DNA of 45,166 bases from an uncultured Pelagibacteraceae bacterium (GCA_902560815.1 CACENP010000010.1:1-45166), one strand, 5' to 3'. Counted from the stretch's first letter, positions 8,785 through 17,620 are shown. Notes: generated from the sequence alone by a model not told the origin. Numbers and translations are program-made.

Positions 8785-9681
8785 ATGAATAAAATAAATT
8801 ATTATCATTCATTAATTTTTTTTAATTTATGTATATTATTATCAGCATTTGAATTTTTAAGAGATAATAGTTTACTTATTTTATCTTTGTTTCTTATACT
8901 AAGTTTGGGAATTTCACATGGAGCTTTGGATCATATAAAAGGAAAAAAATTATTAAAACTTCTAAATTATAAATCTATCTCAACATTTTATATTTTATAT
9001 GTTCTAATTGGATTAAGTGTAATTCTATTATGGCTATTATTTTCTAAAATTTTATTATTAATTTTTTTAATAGTTGCATCATATCATTTTGGTAAAGAAG
9101 ACTCGGAATTTATAAACAGTAAATCTAATCTTGAATTAGTTTACTTTTTTAAAGGATCTCTGGTGATAACGGCCCCGTTATTATTTCATAAAACTGAAAC
9201 TCTAAATATTTTCAATAATTTAAATTTTGATATTTCACAAAGTTTATTTATATCGAATGAATTTTTATATGTATTTATAGCAATTAGTTTATTTGCAAAT
9301 ATTATTATTTCATTAACTAAACATATTGAAATTAAATCACTACTATTAATGGATTCTATATCTATCATGCTACTAAACTTTTTCTTGAATCCAATTTTAG
9401 CTTTTACAATTTATTTTTGCTTTTTGCATTCTGTAAGACATTCATTTAAATTATCTAATGAGCTGAATAAAAAAAGTTTTATTAAAGGATTTAAAGAATT
9501 TTTAATAAAAGCAATGCCATTAACTATTTTAACTGCTATTTTATTCTTAATTTCTCTATTTTTTTTAAATAACTATTACTTTTTAGATAATGCTATATCA
9601 AAAGTAATATTTATTGGTTTGGCGTCTTTAACCTTTCCACATATATTGCTGGAATATTTTTTAGAAAAAAATGAAAAGTAA
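8785..9681 (+). CDS. blh: Beta-carotene 15,15'-dioxygenase, Brp/Blh family (retinal formation)
   Basis: A polytopic membrane protein of 298 residues. Its conserved histidines fit the iron site of Blh enzymes: H45 and H50 in 'GISHGALDH', H101 in 'SYHFGKED', and H215/H219 in 'FLHSVRHS'. The family cleaves beta-carotene into two retinals, the chromophore of proteorhodopsin. It completes a full route from GGPP to retinal with crtB, crtI and crtY. Its last 11 bases overlap ispH. Confidence 0.93.
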   Translation: MNKINYYHSLIFFNLCILLSAFEFLRDNSLLILSLFLILSLGISHGALDHIKGKKLLKLLNYKSISTFYILYVLIGLSVILLWLLFSKILLLIFLIVASYHFGKEDSEFINSKSNLELVYFFKGSLVITAPLLFHKTETLNIFNNLNFDISQSLFISNEFLYVFIAISLFANIIISLTKHIEIKSLLLMDSISIMLLNFFLNPILAFTIYFCFLHSVRHSFKLSNELNKKSFIKGFKEFLIKAMPLTILTAILFLISLFFLNNYYFLDNAISKVIFIGLASLTFPHILLEYFLEKNEK

Positions 9682-10615
9682 AGAAATTAAAATTTTACTC
9701 GCTGCCCCACGTGGCTTCTGTGCTGGTGTAGAGCGAGCTATAGAAATTGTAAAAAAAAGTATTAATAAATATGGAGCGCCAGTTTATGTGAGGCATGAAA
9801 TTGTTCACAATAAACATGTGGTTGATGGTCTAAAAGAAATTGGTGCTATTTTTGTCGAAGAACTTCATGAAATAAAAGATAAATCTAGACCAGTAATTTT
9901 TTCTGCTCATGGCGTGCCAAAGAAAGTACCTGCTGAAGCAGAAAATTTTAAAATGGAATATGTGGATGCAACATGTCCGCTGGTATCAAAGGTCCATAGA
10001 GAAGCAGAAAATTTAAATAAAGGCGGATTACAAATTTTACTTATTGGTCACAAAAATCATCCAGAAGTAATAGGAACTATGGGTCAAATTCCTGAAGGTG
10101 AAATAGATCTTATTGAGAATATTGATGATGTTAATAATTATCAAAATAAATCTCAAAAAAAATTAGCTTTTGTTACTCAAACAACTCTTTCTGTTGATGA
10201 TACAAAAGAAATAATATTGGCTTTAAAGAAAAAATTTCCAGAAATTAAAGAACCAAAAAAAGAAGATATCTGCTATGCAACTACAAATAGACAAGCTGCG
10301 GTTAAAAAAATTGCAGAAAAGTGTGATATGTTTTTTGTTATTGGAAGCAGAAATTCATCTAACTCCCTGAGATTAGTAGAAGTTGCAAAAAACTCTGGAT
10401 GCGCAAATTCGAGATTAATTCATTCTAAAAGTGCTGTACCTCTTGAGGAAATTGAAAAATACAAAACTATTGGAATTTCTTCGGGAGCCTCTGCACCAGA
10501 AATATTGGTTCATAACTTTATAAATAATTTAAAAAAAGAATTTACAGTGACGATAGAGGAAGTAGAAATAGTTAAAGAAAATATAACATTTAAAATTCCT
10601 GGAAAATTAAACTAG
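9671..10615 (+). CDS. ispH: 4-hydroxy-3-methylbut-2-enyl diphosphate reductase
   Basis: The last enzyme of the methylerythritol phosphate pathway, producing IPP and DMAPP. The three cysteines that hold the iron-sulfur cluster are visible: C17 in 'APRGFCAGV', C102 in 'DATCPLV' and C201 in 'ICYATTNRQ'. The conserved 'HEIVHN' and 'SAHGVP' motifs are also intact. The length of 314 residues is normal. Its overlap with blh places precursor supply in the same transcript as carotenoid and retinal synthesis. Confidence 0.97.
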   Translation: MKSKEIKILLAAPRGFCAGVERAIEIVKKSINKYGAPVYVRHEIVHNKHVVDGLKEIGAIFVEELHEIKDKSRPVIFSAHGVPKKVPAEAENFKMEYVDATCPLVSKVHREAENLNKGGLQILLIGHKNHPEVIGTMGQIPEGEIDLIENIDDVNNYQNKSQKKLAFVTQTTLSVDDTKEIILALKKKFPEIKEPKKEDICYATTNRQAAVKKIAEKCDMFFVIGSRNSSNSLRLVEVAKNSGCANSRLIHSKSAVPLEEIEKYKTIGISSGASAPEILVHNFINNLKKEFTVTIEEVEIVKENITFKIPGKLN

Positions 10616-11584
10616 ATGGCAATTTATACAAAAATTTCTTCGAAAGATATTCTATTAATTGAAAAAAATTATAATTTAGGAAAAATAGTTTCTTTTAAGG
10701 GTATTAAAAAAGGAATTGAAAATACTAATTATCTTTTAAAAACAAAAGACAAAAAATTCATACTTACACTTTTTGAAAGAAGGGTTCATAAAAAAGATTT
10801 ACCTTTCTTTATGAATTTAATGGATAAATTAAGTAGATATAAAATTAATTGCCCCAAACCTCAAAAAAATAAAAGGGGAAGTTTTTTAATAAAAATTAAA
10901 AAAAAAACTGCCTCTATTGTTTCCTTTGTTGAGGGAAAAGATAAGTTAAAATTAAGCCCAAAAAACTGTTACGAGATTGGTAAAAATATAGCTAAACTTC
11001 ACAGAGCATCTAAAAAAATAAAACTTTATAGAAAAAATTCTTTATCTTTAAAAGATTGGCCAAAATTATTAAATAAGATTGGAAATAAATCTAAAATTAT
11101 AAGCCCTAATTTAAATAGTTTGATGAAAAATAGTTTCCTACAAATAAAAAATAAATGGCCAAAAAATTTACCTTTTGGAATTATTCATGCTGATTTATTT
11201 ATTGATAATATCTTTTTTAAGAAAAACAAATTTTATGGATATATAGACTTCTATTTCGCGTGTAATGATTTTCTAATGTACGAAATTGCTATTTGTATTA
11301 ATGCATTATGCTTTGATAAAAAAAATAGTAAATTTATATTTAATAAGAAAAAATCAAAAAATCTTATTAAAGGTTATTCAAAAATAAGAAAATTCTCAGA
11401 TAAAGAGAAAAAATCTCTAAATGTTTTGTGTAAAGGAGCGGCTCTTAGATATTTATTAACAAGAACTTATGATTACTTAAATACTCCAAAAAGTGCTGTT
11501 ATTAAGATAAAGAACCCAAGGGAATATATTCAAAAACTTAAAGTACATAATCAATTTAACAATTTTAAAAATTATTATAATTAA
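10616..11584 (+). CDS. thrB: Homoserine kinase, ThrB2 (aminoglycoside-phosphotransferase fold)
   Basis: A kinase of 322 residues that phosphorylates homoserine on the way to threonine. It belongs to the choline-kinase/APH fold rather than the GHMP family. The N-terminal lobe has 'GIENTNYLL'; the catalytic loop is 'GIIHADLFIDNIFF' (near residue 190), with a metal-binding 'GYIDFYFA' shortly after. The order ispH-thrB-rnhA is the usual alphaproteobacterial one. It directly abuts ispH on one side and rnhA on the other. thrC, the next step in the pathway, lies nearby on the opposite strand. Confidence 0.9.
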   Translation: MAIYTKISSKDILLIEKNYNLGKIVSFKGIKKGIENTNYLLKTKDKKFILTLFERRVHKKDLPFFMNLMDKLSRYKINCPKPQKNKRGSFLIKIKKKTASIVSFVEGKDKLKLSPKNCYEIGKNIAKLHRASKKIKLYRKNSLSLKDWPKLLNKIGNKSKIISPNLNSLMKNSFLQIKNKWPKNLPFGIIHADLFIDNIFFKKNKFYGYIDFYFACNDFLMYEIAICINALCFDKKNSKFIFNKKKSKNLIKGYSKIRKFSDKEKKSLNVLCKGAALRYLLTRTYDYLNTPKSAVIKIKNPREYIQKLKVHNQFNNFKNYYN

Positions 11585-12008
11585 ATGATTAAAATTTATA
11601 CCGATGGTTCTTGTTTAGAAAATCCAGGAAATGGTGGATGGGCCGCAATAATTATTGATGAAGGAAAAAAAAACTCAGATAAAGGGAAGTAAAAAAAATA
11701 CTACAAATAATCAAATGGAATTGCTTGCTCCAATTGAAGCATTAAAAAAAATTCCTAAAGGTAGTAAAGTTCAAATTTTTACAGACTCTAAATATGTAAA
11801 ATCAGGAATAACTGAGTGGATCCATAATTGGAAAAAAAATGGATGGAAAACAGCAGACAAACAGCCGGTTAAAAATAAAGAACTTTGGACAGAATTAGAT
11901 CTTCTAAATAATGAATTTGAAATAAGTTGGAATTGGGTAAAAGCACATTCAACAGATGAATTAAATAATGAGGTCGATTTGATTGCAAGAGAAGCTGCAA
12001 ATTTATAA
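11585..12008 (+). pseudogene. rnhA: Ribonuclease HI, interrupted by a +1 frameshift
   Basis: RNase HI cuts RNA in RNA-DNA hybrids. The gene starts at the ATG at 11585, right after the thrB stop, with 'MIKIYTDGSC' holding the first catalytic Asp (D7). That frame meets TAA at 11690-11692. The rest of the enzyme is in another frame: 'NNQMELLAP' (catalytic Glu), 'IFTDSKYV' (Asp) and 'NNEVDLIAREA' (Asp). The frames meet at an A9 run at 11665-11673; removing one A joins them into a 140-residue protein with all four catalytic residues. Sequencing or assembly error, slippage decoding, or a real mutation are all possible. A start at 11655 would drop the first catalytic Asp and is unlikely to be real. 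Confidence 0.88.
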
Positions 12009-12020
12009 AATATTTAGAAT

Positions 12021-12086
12021 ATGCAATATTTTTTTGCTCCAGTAATAGTTTTGATTGTATTCATAATTATCATGATGGTGGCTTGA
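12021..12086 (+). CDS. Possible 21-residue membrane peptide
   Basis: ATG at 12021, 12 bases after the rnhA stop, opens a 21-codon frame encoding an almost wholly hydrophobic peptide (MQYFFAPVIV, then Ile/Met/Val-rich, ending MMVA). It would form a single membrane helix. Its stop codon lies in the first arm of the terminator hairpin. There is no clear ribosome binding site. Random hydrophobic short frames are common in AT-rich DNA, so this is only a candidate. Confidence 0.25.
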   Translation: MQYFFAPVIVLIVFIIIMMVA

Positions 12087-12099
12087 AATAAGCCTTTTT
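12080..12099 (+). terminator. Rho-independent terminator after rnhA
   Basis: Stem GGCTT (12080-12084) pairs with AAGCC (12090-12094) around a GAAAT loop, followed by T5 and further T-rich sequence. It points along the plus strand and would end the crt-blh-ispH-thrB-rnhA transcript. No T-tract follows it on the minus strand, so it does not serve thrC. Confidence 0.6.
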
Positions 12100-12101
12100 A
12101 T

Positions 12102-13478
12102 TTATTTTGATAATATTAATAATTTAACAAAATTTTTTACATCTTCTGTATTGTTTTTTAATACTTGAAAATTTTCTTTTTTATCAAGCACATGCTGCAG
12201 TTCATTTGGCAATTTTTCATGCTTATTTATTGCATTTTTTGTAGCATCTGGAAATTTACATGGATGTGCAGTTGATAAAACAACACAGTCATTAAAAGAT
12301 AGTTTTTTTGCAGCCCCTACTCCAACCGCTGTATGAGGATCTAATATTATATTATTTTCTTCATAATTTTTTTTAATAATATCTAAAGTTTCCTGTTCAT
12401 TACAACTTTCAGATAAAAAATCTTTTTGAATTATATCTAAATTATTCTTTTCTATTTGATAAGAATTTTGCTTAACTTTTTTCATAATTTCTGCTGTTTT
12501 TTCAGAGTCAGAATTATTTACGTAATAAATTAATCTTTCAAAATTACTTGCTAACTGAATATCCATACTAGGTGACAATGTTTCTTTGACTTCTTTTGAA
12601 ACATAATCTCCTTTTGAAATGGCTCTATGCAAAATATCATTCTCGTTTGTTGCTACAATTAATTTATCAATTGGCAATCCCATTTTCTTTGCAAGATAAC
12701 CTGCAAAGACATCACCAAAGTTTCCTGTAGGAACAGAAAATGAAATAGTTTCTTTGCCTAGTTTAAAGTATGAGTAAAAATAATAGACTGCTTGAGCAAT
12801 AATTCTTGCCCAATTTATGGAGTTTACTCCAGACATATTTATAGATTTAGAAAACACAAGATCAGAAAACATTTGTTTTACAATGTTTTGACAATCATCA
12901 AAGTTTCCATCTATTGCAATGTTGAAAACATTGCTTTCTTCAACAGTAGTCATTATTTTTCTTTGAACAGAAGAAATTCTATTGTTTGGATGCAGGACAA
13001 ATATATTTAAATTAGCTTTTCCTTTGATTGCATCTATTGCTGCCGCGCCAGTATCTCCTGAAGTTGCAACAACTATATTTATTTTTTTGTCATTTTTCTT
13101 CAAATAATATTCATACAAATTCCCAATAAATTGCATTGCAACATCTTTAAATGCCAATGTTGGCCCGTGAAATAATTCTAATAACTTCAGTTCTCCAATA
13201 TTTGAAATCTTTACAACCTCTTTTTCTCTAAATGTTGAATATGATTTTTTAATTATAGAAGAAAGTTCTTCTTTTGAGATAAAATCTCCTGAAAATTGGC
13301 TTATTATTTCAGTAGATAATTCATTATAATTTAAGTTTTTGAGCTTTAATAATTCTGCTGAGCTATATTTTTTTAATAATTTTGGAACATAAAGACCTCC
13401 ATCATCAGCAAGACCTTTTAGAAAAACTTCTCCAAAACTGTATTCTTTTTCGTTACTTCTTGTGCTTATATATTTCAT
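12102..13478 (-). CDS. thrC: Threonine synthase
   Basis: A PLP enzyme of 458 residues that converts O-phosphohomoserine to threonine. The start 'MKYISTRSNE' and 'LADDGGLYVP' are characteristic of the long bacterial ThrC. The PLP lysine is K111 in 'GPTLAFKDVAMQF', and the phosphate-binding 'ATSGDTGAAA' follows. It lies downstream of ctaB on the minus strand and converges on rnhA. Its substrate-producing partner thrB is just beyond rnhA on the opposite strand. Confidence 0.96.
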   Translation of the reverse strand: MKYISTRSNEKEYSFGEVFLKGLADDGGLYVPKLLKKYSSAELLKLKNLNYNELSTEIISQFSGDFISKEELSSIIKKSYSTFREKEVVKISNIGELKLLELFHGPTLAFKDVAMQFIGNLYEYYLKKNDKKINIVVATSGDTGAAAIDAIKGKANLNIFVLHPNNRISSVQRKIMTTVEESNVFNIAIDGNFDDCQNIVKQMFSDLVFSKSINMSGVNSINWARIIAQAVYYFYSYFKLGKETISFSVPTGNFGDVFAGYLAKKMGLPIDKLIVATNENDILHRAISKGDYVSKEVKETLSPSMDIQLASNFERLIYYVNNSDSEKTAEIMKKVKQNSYQIEKNNLDIIQKDFLSESCNEQETLDIIKKNYEENNIILDPHTAVGVGAAKKLSFNDCVVLSTAHPCKFPDATKNAINKHEKLPNELQHVLDKKENFQVLKNNTEDVKNFVKLLILSK

Positions 13479-13511
13479 CTAGGGTATTCATAAACACTCT
13501 AGCGAAATTTT

Positions 13512-13531
13512 TTTAAGGCGCAATCCTTAAA
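13512..13531. repeat. Inverted repeat at the ctaB stop codon
   Basis: TTTAAGG (13512-13518) and CCTTAAA (13525-13531) form a 7-bp stem with a six-base loop. In the minus direction the hairpin begins at the ctaB stop codon and is followed by A's rather than T's, so it is not a textbook terminator. It could protect the message end or lie in the thrC leader. Confidence 0.35.
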
Positions 13532-14441
13532 TTAAACTGTCGATTAAGAATAATACAAAAATTAAAAATAAATATAAAATCGAATATCCAAAGACTTTTT
13601 TTGCTTTATTTAAATCAAATTTATCTTTTTTAAATTTATATAGATCATAGCAGATATAAATATAATAAAAGGTAAGTGCTAAAGAACTGACAAGAAACAT
13701 TTTGCCAGTAAAACCTATGATATATGGCAATAGAATTACGGGCAGCATAAACAAAGAATAAACAAATATTTTTTTCTTTGTTTCTTCAATTCCATTTGTA
13801 ATTGGAAGCATTGGAATTTTTGCCTTTGAATAATCTTCAGCTTTATAAAGGCTTAAGGCCCAAAAATGAGATGGCGTCCAATAAAATATTATTAAAAAGA
13901 ATGTTATTGGCTCAATCGTTAGAGAGTTTGTTGCTATGGTCCAGCCTATAACTGGAGGCAAGGCTCCTGAAGCTCCACCAATAACGATGTTCTGAGGTGT
14001 TTTTCTCTTTAACCAAATCGTGTAAACAAAAAGATAAAAGCAAATAGTTACTAATAATAAAAATGCCGACAAAAGATTTGAAAAATAATAAAGTCCAAAA
14101 ACTGAAATAATTGATAGAGCTACACCAAATATTAAAGCATGCTGCCTGTTGATTTTTCCAGTTGGTATTGGTCTAAGACAAGTTCTTGTCATTAGTTTAT
14201 CTAAGTCTGCCTCATACCACATATTAAGTGCTCCAGCTGCGCCTGCTCCGATCGTAACAAAGAAAATACTTATCAATGAATCAAATAAAGGAATCGTAGT
14301 TTGTGAAGTCAATAATCCTACGGCACATGTAAATATAACCAAAGACATAACCCTTGGTTTCATTAATAATAATAAAGATTTTAAATAAGATGAAGTATTT
14401 AGCAATACTGAACTTTTATTTTTTGAAATAATAGTAGTCAA
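13527..14441 (-). CDS. ctaB: Protoheme IX farnesyltransferase (heme O synthase)
   Basis: A UbiA-superfamily membrane prenyltransferase of 304 residues with about nine helices. It farnesylates heme B to heme O for the oxidase encoded just upstream. The first Asp-rich region is 'NMWYEADLDKLM', followed by 'RTCLRPIPTG', both typical of CtaB/CyoE. It starts 2 bases after the preceding small gene, so it belongs to the cox operon. No heme A synthase (ctaA) or Cox11 (ctaG) gene is seen in the window. Confidence 0.95.
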   Translation of the reverse strand: MTTIISKNKSSVLLNTSSYLKSLLLLMKPRVMSLVIFTCAVGLLTSQTTIPLFDSLISIFFVTIGAGAAGALNMWYEADLDKLMTRTCLRPIPTGKINRQHALIFGVALSIISVFGLYYFSNLLSAFLLLVTICFYLFVYTIWLKRKTPQNIVIGGASGALPPVIGWTIATNSLTIEPITFFLIIFYWTPSHFWALSLYKAEDYSKAKIPMLPITNGIEETKKKIFVYSLFMLPVILLPYIIGFTGKMFLVSSLALTFYYIYICYDLYKFKKDKFDLNKAKKVFGYSILYLFLIFVLFLIDSLI

Positions 14442-14443
14442 AA

Positions 14444-14710
14444 CTAATCTACATTCAGGCTAACAAATACAACTAATAAAATTACTCCAATAATAAGAAT
14501 ATGATTACCTAAGTCAAAAATTCCTACTTTCGAATTTTTCTTATCAATTAATCTTCTACTCAAAGGAAGATTGTCATAAGGATTAATTTTAATTTCTGAA
14601 GTTTGTTCTTCTTTTTCATTTTCTACTTTTACTGAAAATCCAAACCACGTTAGATAAATAAATAATAAGAAAAAAATTAAAAAACCAGCTAATATAGTAT
14701 ATCCATCCAT
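14444..14710 (-). CDS. Unknown two-helix membrane protein in the cox operon
   Basis: An 88-residue protein I do not recognise. It has a membrane helix at about residues 5-27, a charged middle (about 28-62) containing 'NPYDNLPLSRRLID', and a second helix at about 66-86. It is packed between the subunit IV gene (6 bases) and ctaB (2 bases), so it is surely co-transcribed with the oxidase. A small oxidase subunit or an assembly factor is a reasonable inference, with no direct motif support. Confidence 0.75.
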   Translation of the reverse strand: MDGYTILAGFLIFFLLFIYLTWFGFSVKVENEKEEQTSEIKINPYDNLPLSRRLIDKKNSKVGIFDLGNHILIIGVILLVVFVSLNVD

Positions 14711-14716
14711 TAATAA

Positions 14717-15052
14717 TTATCCTCCTACAACAAAATAAAAAAATCTAGTAAAAACTGTATATTCAAATTCCGCAACCATAAGAAATATAAAACAAGCAAT
14801 CGCTGTCATTGGCCATAAAAGAACATTAACTAAAGCATATCTTTCCCAATATAAATGCATAAAGAAAGCCATAATTAATCCTGCTTTTAAAAACATAAAA
14901 AATAAAATCAAAGACCATCTAAGCATTCCTTGGAATTGATACCAATCAACCATGTATGAAAAAAAACTTAAAACGAATAGTAAGCCCCATATCCAAAGAT
15001 ATATTCCAATCTTATGTGTTGATGTTTGTTCTTGTTTTTTTGTTTTGTCCAT
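14717..15052 (-). CDS. Cytochrome c oxidase subunit IV-like protein
   Basis: A 111-residue protein with three membrane helices. The pattern 'HKIGIYLWIWGLLFVLS', 'MFLKAGLIMAFFMHL' and 'MVAEFEYT' matches the prokaryotic subunit IV family (COX4_pro/CyoD-like), accessory subunits that stabilise the Cu-B site. It lies 8 bases after coxC and 6 before the unknown membrane protein. The family call is from the helix pattern and the 'K-A-x-x-x-M-F-F-M-H' motif. Confidence 0.82.
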   Translation of the reverse strand: MDKTKKQEQTSTHKIGIYLWIWGLLFVLSFFSYMVDWYQFQGMLRWSLILFFMFLKAGLIMAFFMHLYWERYALVNVLLWPMTAIACFIFLMVAEFEYTVFTRFFYFVVGG

Positions 15053-15060
15053 ATTTCAAC

Positions 15061-15771
15061 TTACCACAAATAAAAGAATGCAAAAATAAATACCCACACC
15101 AAATCTACAAAGTGCCAATATAAACCAAGAATTTCAATTTCAACATAGTCACCTTTCATTGTTGTAAACCAACCTCTTTTACCTTCATCATAATGACCTG
15201 CAAAAGTTTTATAAGCATAGATAAATAAGAAAATTACTCCTATTGATACGTGGGTTCCATGAAATCCAGTTATCATGAAGAAAAAAGATCCAAATTGTGG
15301 TGCACCAAAAGGATTTTCCCAAGGTCTTACACCTTCATGGATTAACTTACCCCATTCAAATGCTTGCATACCTACGAAAGTAAGTCCTCCAATCGCCGTA
15401 GCTAATATAAGCCATCCACACATTTTTTTATTTTTTTCATAACCATATTTTACCGCAAGAGCCATAGTTCCACTGCTTGTGATTAAAACAAATGTCATGA
15501 TAGCAATAAGTAACAAAGGAACATCTACACCGAATACATGTAACCCAAAAACTTCACTTGGATTAGGCCAATCAATTATAGTAGATCCTCTACCCTTCAT
15601 GTATGAAATTAAAAAACAACTAAATATAAAGGTATCACTTAACAAAAAGATCCACATCATTGCCTTACCCCAATGAACACCTTTGAACATGGTTTGATCA
15701 GAACCAGTGTCCTTCGCCATTCCTTTAAAACCGGGTTTAAATTCGTAGCCTTCTATTTTAAGATCAGACAT
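15061..15771 (-). CDS. coxC: Cytochrome c oxidase subunit III
   Basis: Subunit III of the aa3-type oxidase, 236 residues and about seven helices. It shows 'GTHVSIGVIFL' and the C-terminal 'YWHFVDLVWVFIFAFFYLW', the family signature. The N-terminal 'WGKAMMWIFLLSDTFIFS' is typical of bacterial forms. It starts 10 bases after coxA ends. A second subunit-III-like gene lies at 18776-19456. Confidence 0.95.
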   Translation of the reverse strand: MSDLKIEGYEFKPGFKGMAKDTGSDQTMFKGVHWGKAMMWIFLLSDTFIFSCFLISYMKGRGSTIIDWPNPSEVFGLHVFGVDVPLLLIAIMTFVLITSSGTMALAVKYGYEKNKKMCGWLILATAIGGLTFVGMQAFEWGKLIHEGVRPWENPFGAPQFGSFFFMITGFHGTHVSIGVIFLFIYAYKTFAGHYDEGKRGWFTTMKGDYVEIEILGLYWHFVDLVWVFIFAFFYLW

Positions 15772-15781
15772 GATTTAATGT

Positions 15782-17620
15782 TTATGTTTTTTCTACTTTC
15801 GTATGCGCCACTTCACTTGGTGGTGTAGTTTGAGTTATAAAATCTTCTTTAGCTCCAGGAACGCTGAAATCATAAGCCCATCTATGAACTGTTGGAAGTC
15901 TATCACCCCAATTACCATGTTCAGGTGGAACTGTTGGTGTTAACCATTCTAGTGAGCAAGCTTGCCAAGGATTATGTCCTGCTGGTTTTCCTGTCTTTAA
16001 AGTTTTAATAATATTGTAAATTAAAATAAATTGTGCAGCACCGACTATAAAGGCTGCTAAACTAATAAATTCATTCATTCCAACAGCAGATGTAACATAT
16101 GGACTGTCATACATTTCAAAATATCTTCTAGGTACTCCAATAAATCCTAAATAGTGCATTGGGAAATAAATTGAATAAGCGCCTAGAAAAGTCAACCAGA
16201 AGTGCCATTTTCCTAATTTTTCATCCAAGAATCTTCCGGCTACTAAAGGAAACCAGTGGTAGACAGCTCCCATAATTACCATAAGTGGAGCAATACCCAT
16301 TACCATATGAAAGTGTGCAATAACAAAGTAAGTGTCAGACAATGGAACATCTACGCTAACATTTCCTAAGAAAATTCCTGTAATTCCGCCGTTTACAAAA
16401 GTAACAATAAAACCTAAACACCATAACATAACAGTATTAAGTCTAATGTTTCCTCTCCAAAGCGTTAGGATCCAGTTATAAACTTTCATTGCTGTAGGGA
16501 CAGCTATTATAAGAGTGGTAGTTGCAAAAAAGAATCCAAACCAAGGATTCATTCCGCTAACATACATGTGGTGTGCCCATACAAAAAAGCTTAATGCGCC
16601 TATACCAACTATGGCCCAAACCATCATTCTATAACCAAAAATATTTTTTCTAGCGTGAACGGAAATTAAATCTGAAATTATTCCAAATGCAGGTAGTGCA
16701 ACTATATAAACTTCGGGGTGTCCAAAGAACCAGAATAGATGTTGAAAAAGAATAGGGCTTCCGCCACCGTATTCTAAAACTTCTCCTGCTTTTAATATGG
16801 TTGGCATGAAAAAGCTTGTTCCAAGTACATTGTCTAAGCTCATCATTAATGCACCTACCAATAATGCTGGAAAAGCTAGCATTGCTAATACTGTAGCAGT
16901 AAAAATTCCCCAAACAGTTAGGGGCATTCTCATCAATGTCATTCCTCTTGTTCTAGCTTGAAGTACCGTAATTAAATAGTTTAAACCACCCATGGTAAAT
17001 CCGGCTACAAATAAAATAAGGGATATACACATCAACATTATTCCCCATCCCGATCCCGGAGTACCTTCTAAAATTGCTTGAGGAGGATAAAGCGTCCAGC
17101 CTGAACCTGTTGGCCCACCTGGAACAAAAAAACTTGCTAATAAAACTCCTACCGCAACAAAAAAACTCCAAAAACTTACCATGTTAAGATAAGGAAAAAC
17201 CATATCTCTTGCACCAACCATCAATGGTATTAAATAATTTCCAAATCCACCTAAAAACAGTGCAGTTAAAAAATAAACTACCATTATCATTCCGTGCATA
17301 GTTACAAATTGATAATAATGCTCTGCAGTCATGAAAGGAACTAATTCTGGAAAGCCCAATTGTAAACGCATTAACCAAGAAAGAATTAAACCAATTATTC
17401 CTGTAAAAGTAGCTAAAAGAAAATATTGTACTCCGATAACTTTTGCATCCTGGCAAAAAATCCATTTAGTTATAAAGCTATGCCCATGATACAAATCTTG
17501 ATCAGCAACTTCTGCAGGTCTTACATAGTCTGCATCTGTTGCTATTCCTGATCCTCCTCCTGAAATAGCCTCTGAAGATTGAGCTTGTATTGTTTTATTA
17601 TCATTAAAATCTTCTGACAT
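15782..17620 (-). CDS. coxA: Cytochrome c oxidase subunit I
   Basis: The catalytic subunit of a heme-copper oxidase, 612 residues with 12 predicted helices. It carries the heme a ligand region 'TMHGMIMVVYF', the Cu-B ligand and cross-linked Tyr motif 'GHPEVYIVALP', the His-His pair in 'WAHHMYVSG', and 'IAHFHMVMG' with the remaining heme ligands. The Glu in GHPEV marks an A1-type D-channel. The N-terminal tail of about 45 residues, Ser/Gly-rich, is soluble. It sits between coxB (32 bases) and coxC (10 bases). Confidence 0.98.
   Translation of the reverse strand: MSEDFNDNKTIQAQSSEAISGGGSGIATDADYVRPAEVADQDLYHGHSFITKWIFCQDAKVIGVQYFLLATFTGIIGLILSWLMRLQLGFPELVPFMTAEHYYQFVTMHGMIMVVYFLTALFLGGFGNYLIPLMVGARDMVFPYLNMVSFWSFFVAVGVLLASFFVPGGPTGSGWTLYPPQAILEGTPGSGWGIMLMCISLILFVAGFTMGGLNYLITVLQARTRGMTLMRMPLTVWGIFTATVLAMLAFPALLVGALMMSLDNVLGTSFFMPTILKAGEVLEYGGGSPILFQHLFWFFGHPEVYIVALPAFGIISDLISVHARKNIFGYRMMVWAIVGIGALSFFVWAHHMYVSGMNPWFGFFFATTTLIIAVPTAMKVYNWILTLWRGNIRLNTVMLWCLGFIVTFVNGGITGIFLGNVSVDVPLSDTYFVIAHFHMVMGIAPLMVIMGAVYHWFPLVAGRFLDEKLGKWHFWLTFLGAYSIYFPMHYLGFIGVPRRYFEMYDSPYVTSAVGMNEFISLAAFIVGAAQFILIYNIIKTLKTGKPAGHNPWQACSLEWLTPTVPPEHGNWGDRLPTVHRWAYDFSVPGAKEDFITQTTPPSEVAHTKVEKT

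Noticed and set aside
11655..12008. A separate 117-residue gene starting at TTG 11655
   Set aside because: It is the back part of rnhA; the true N-terminus with the first catalytic Asp is upstream in another frame.
16650..17465. Three minus-strand frames of 72-93 codons inside coxA
   Set aside because: They share the coxA strand in another frame and are rich in Cys/Trp/Arg/Ser as out-of-frame membrane protein sequence tends to be; coxA is intact.
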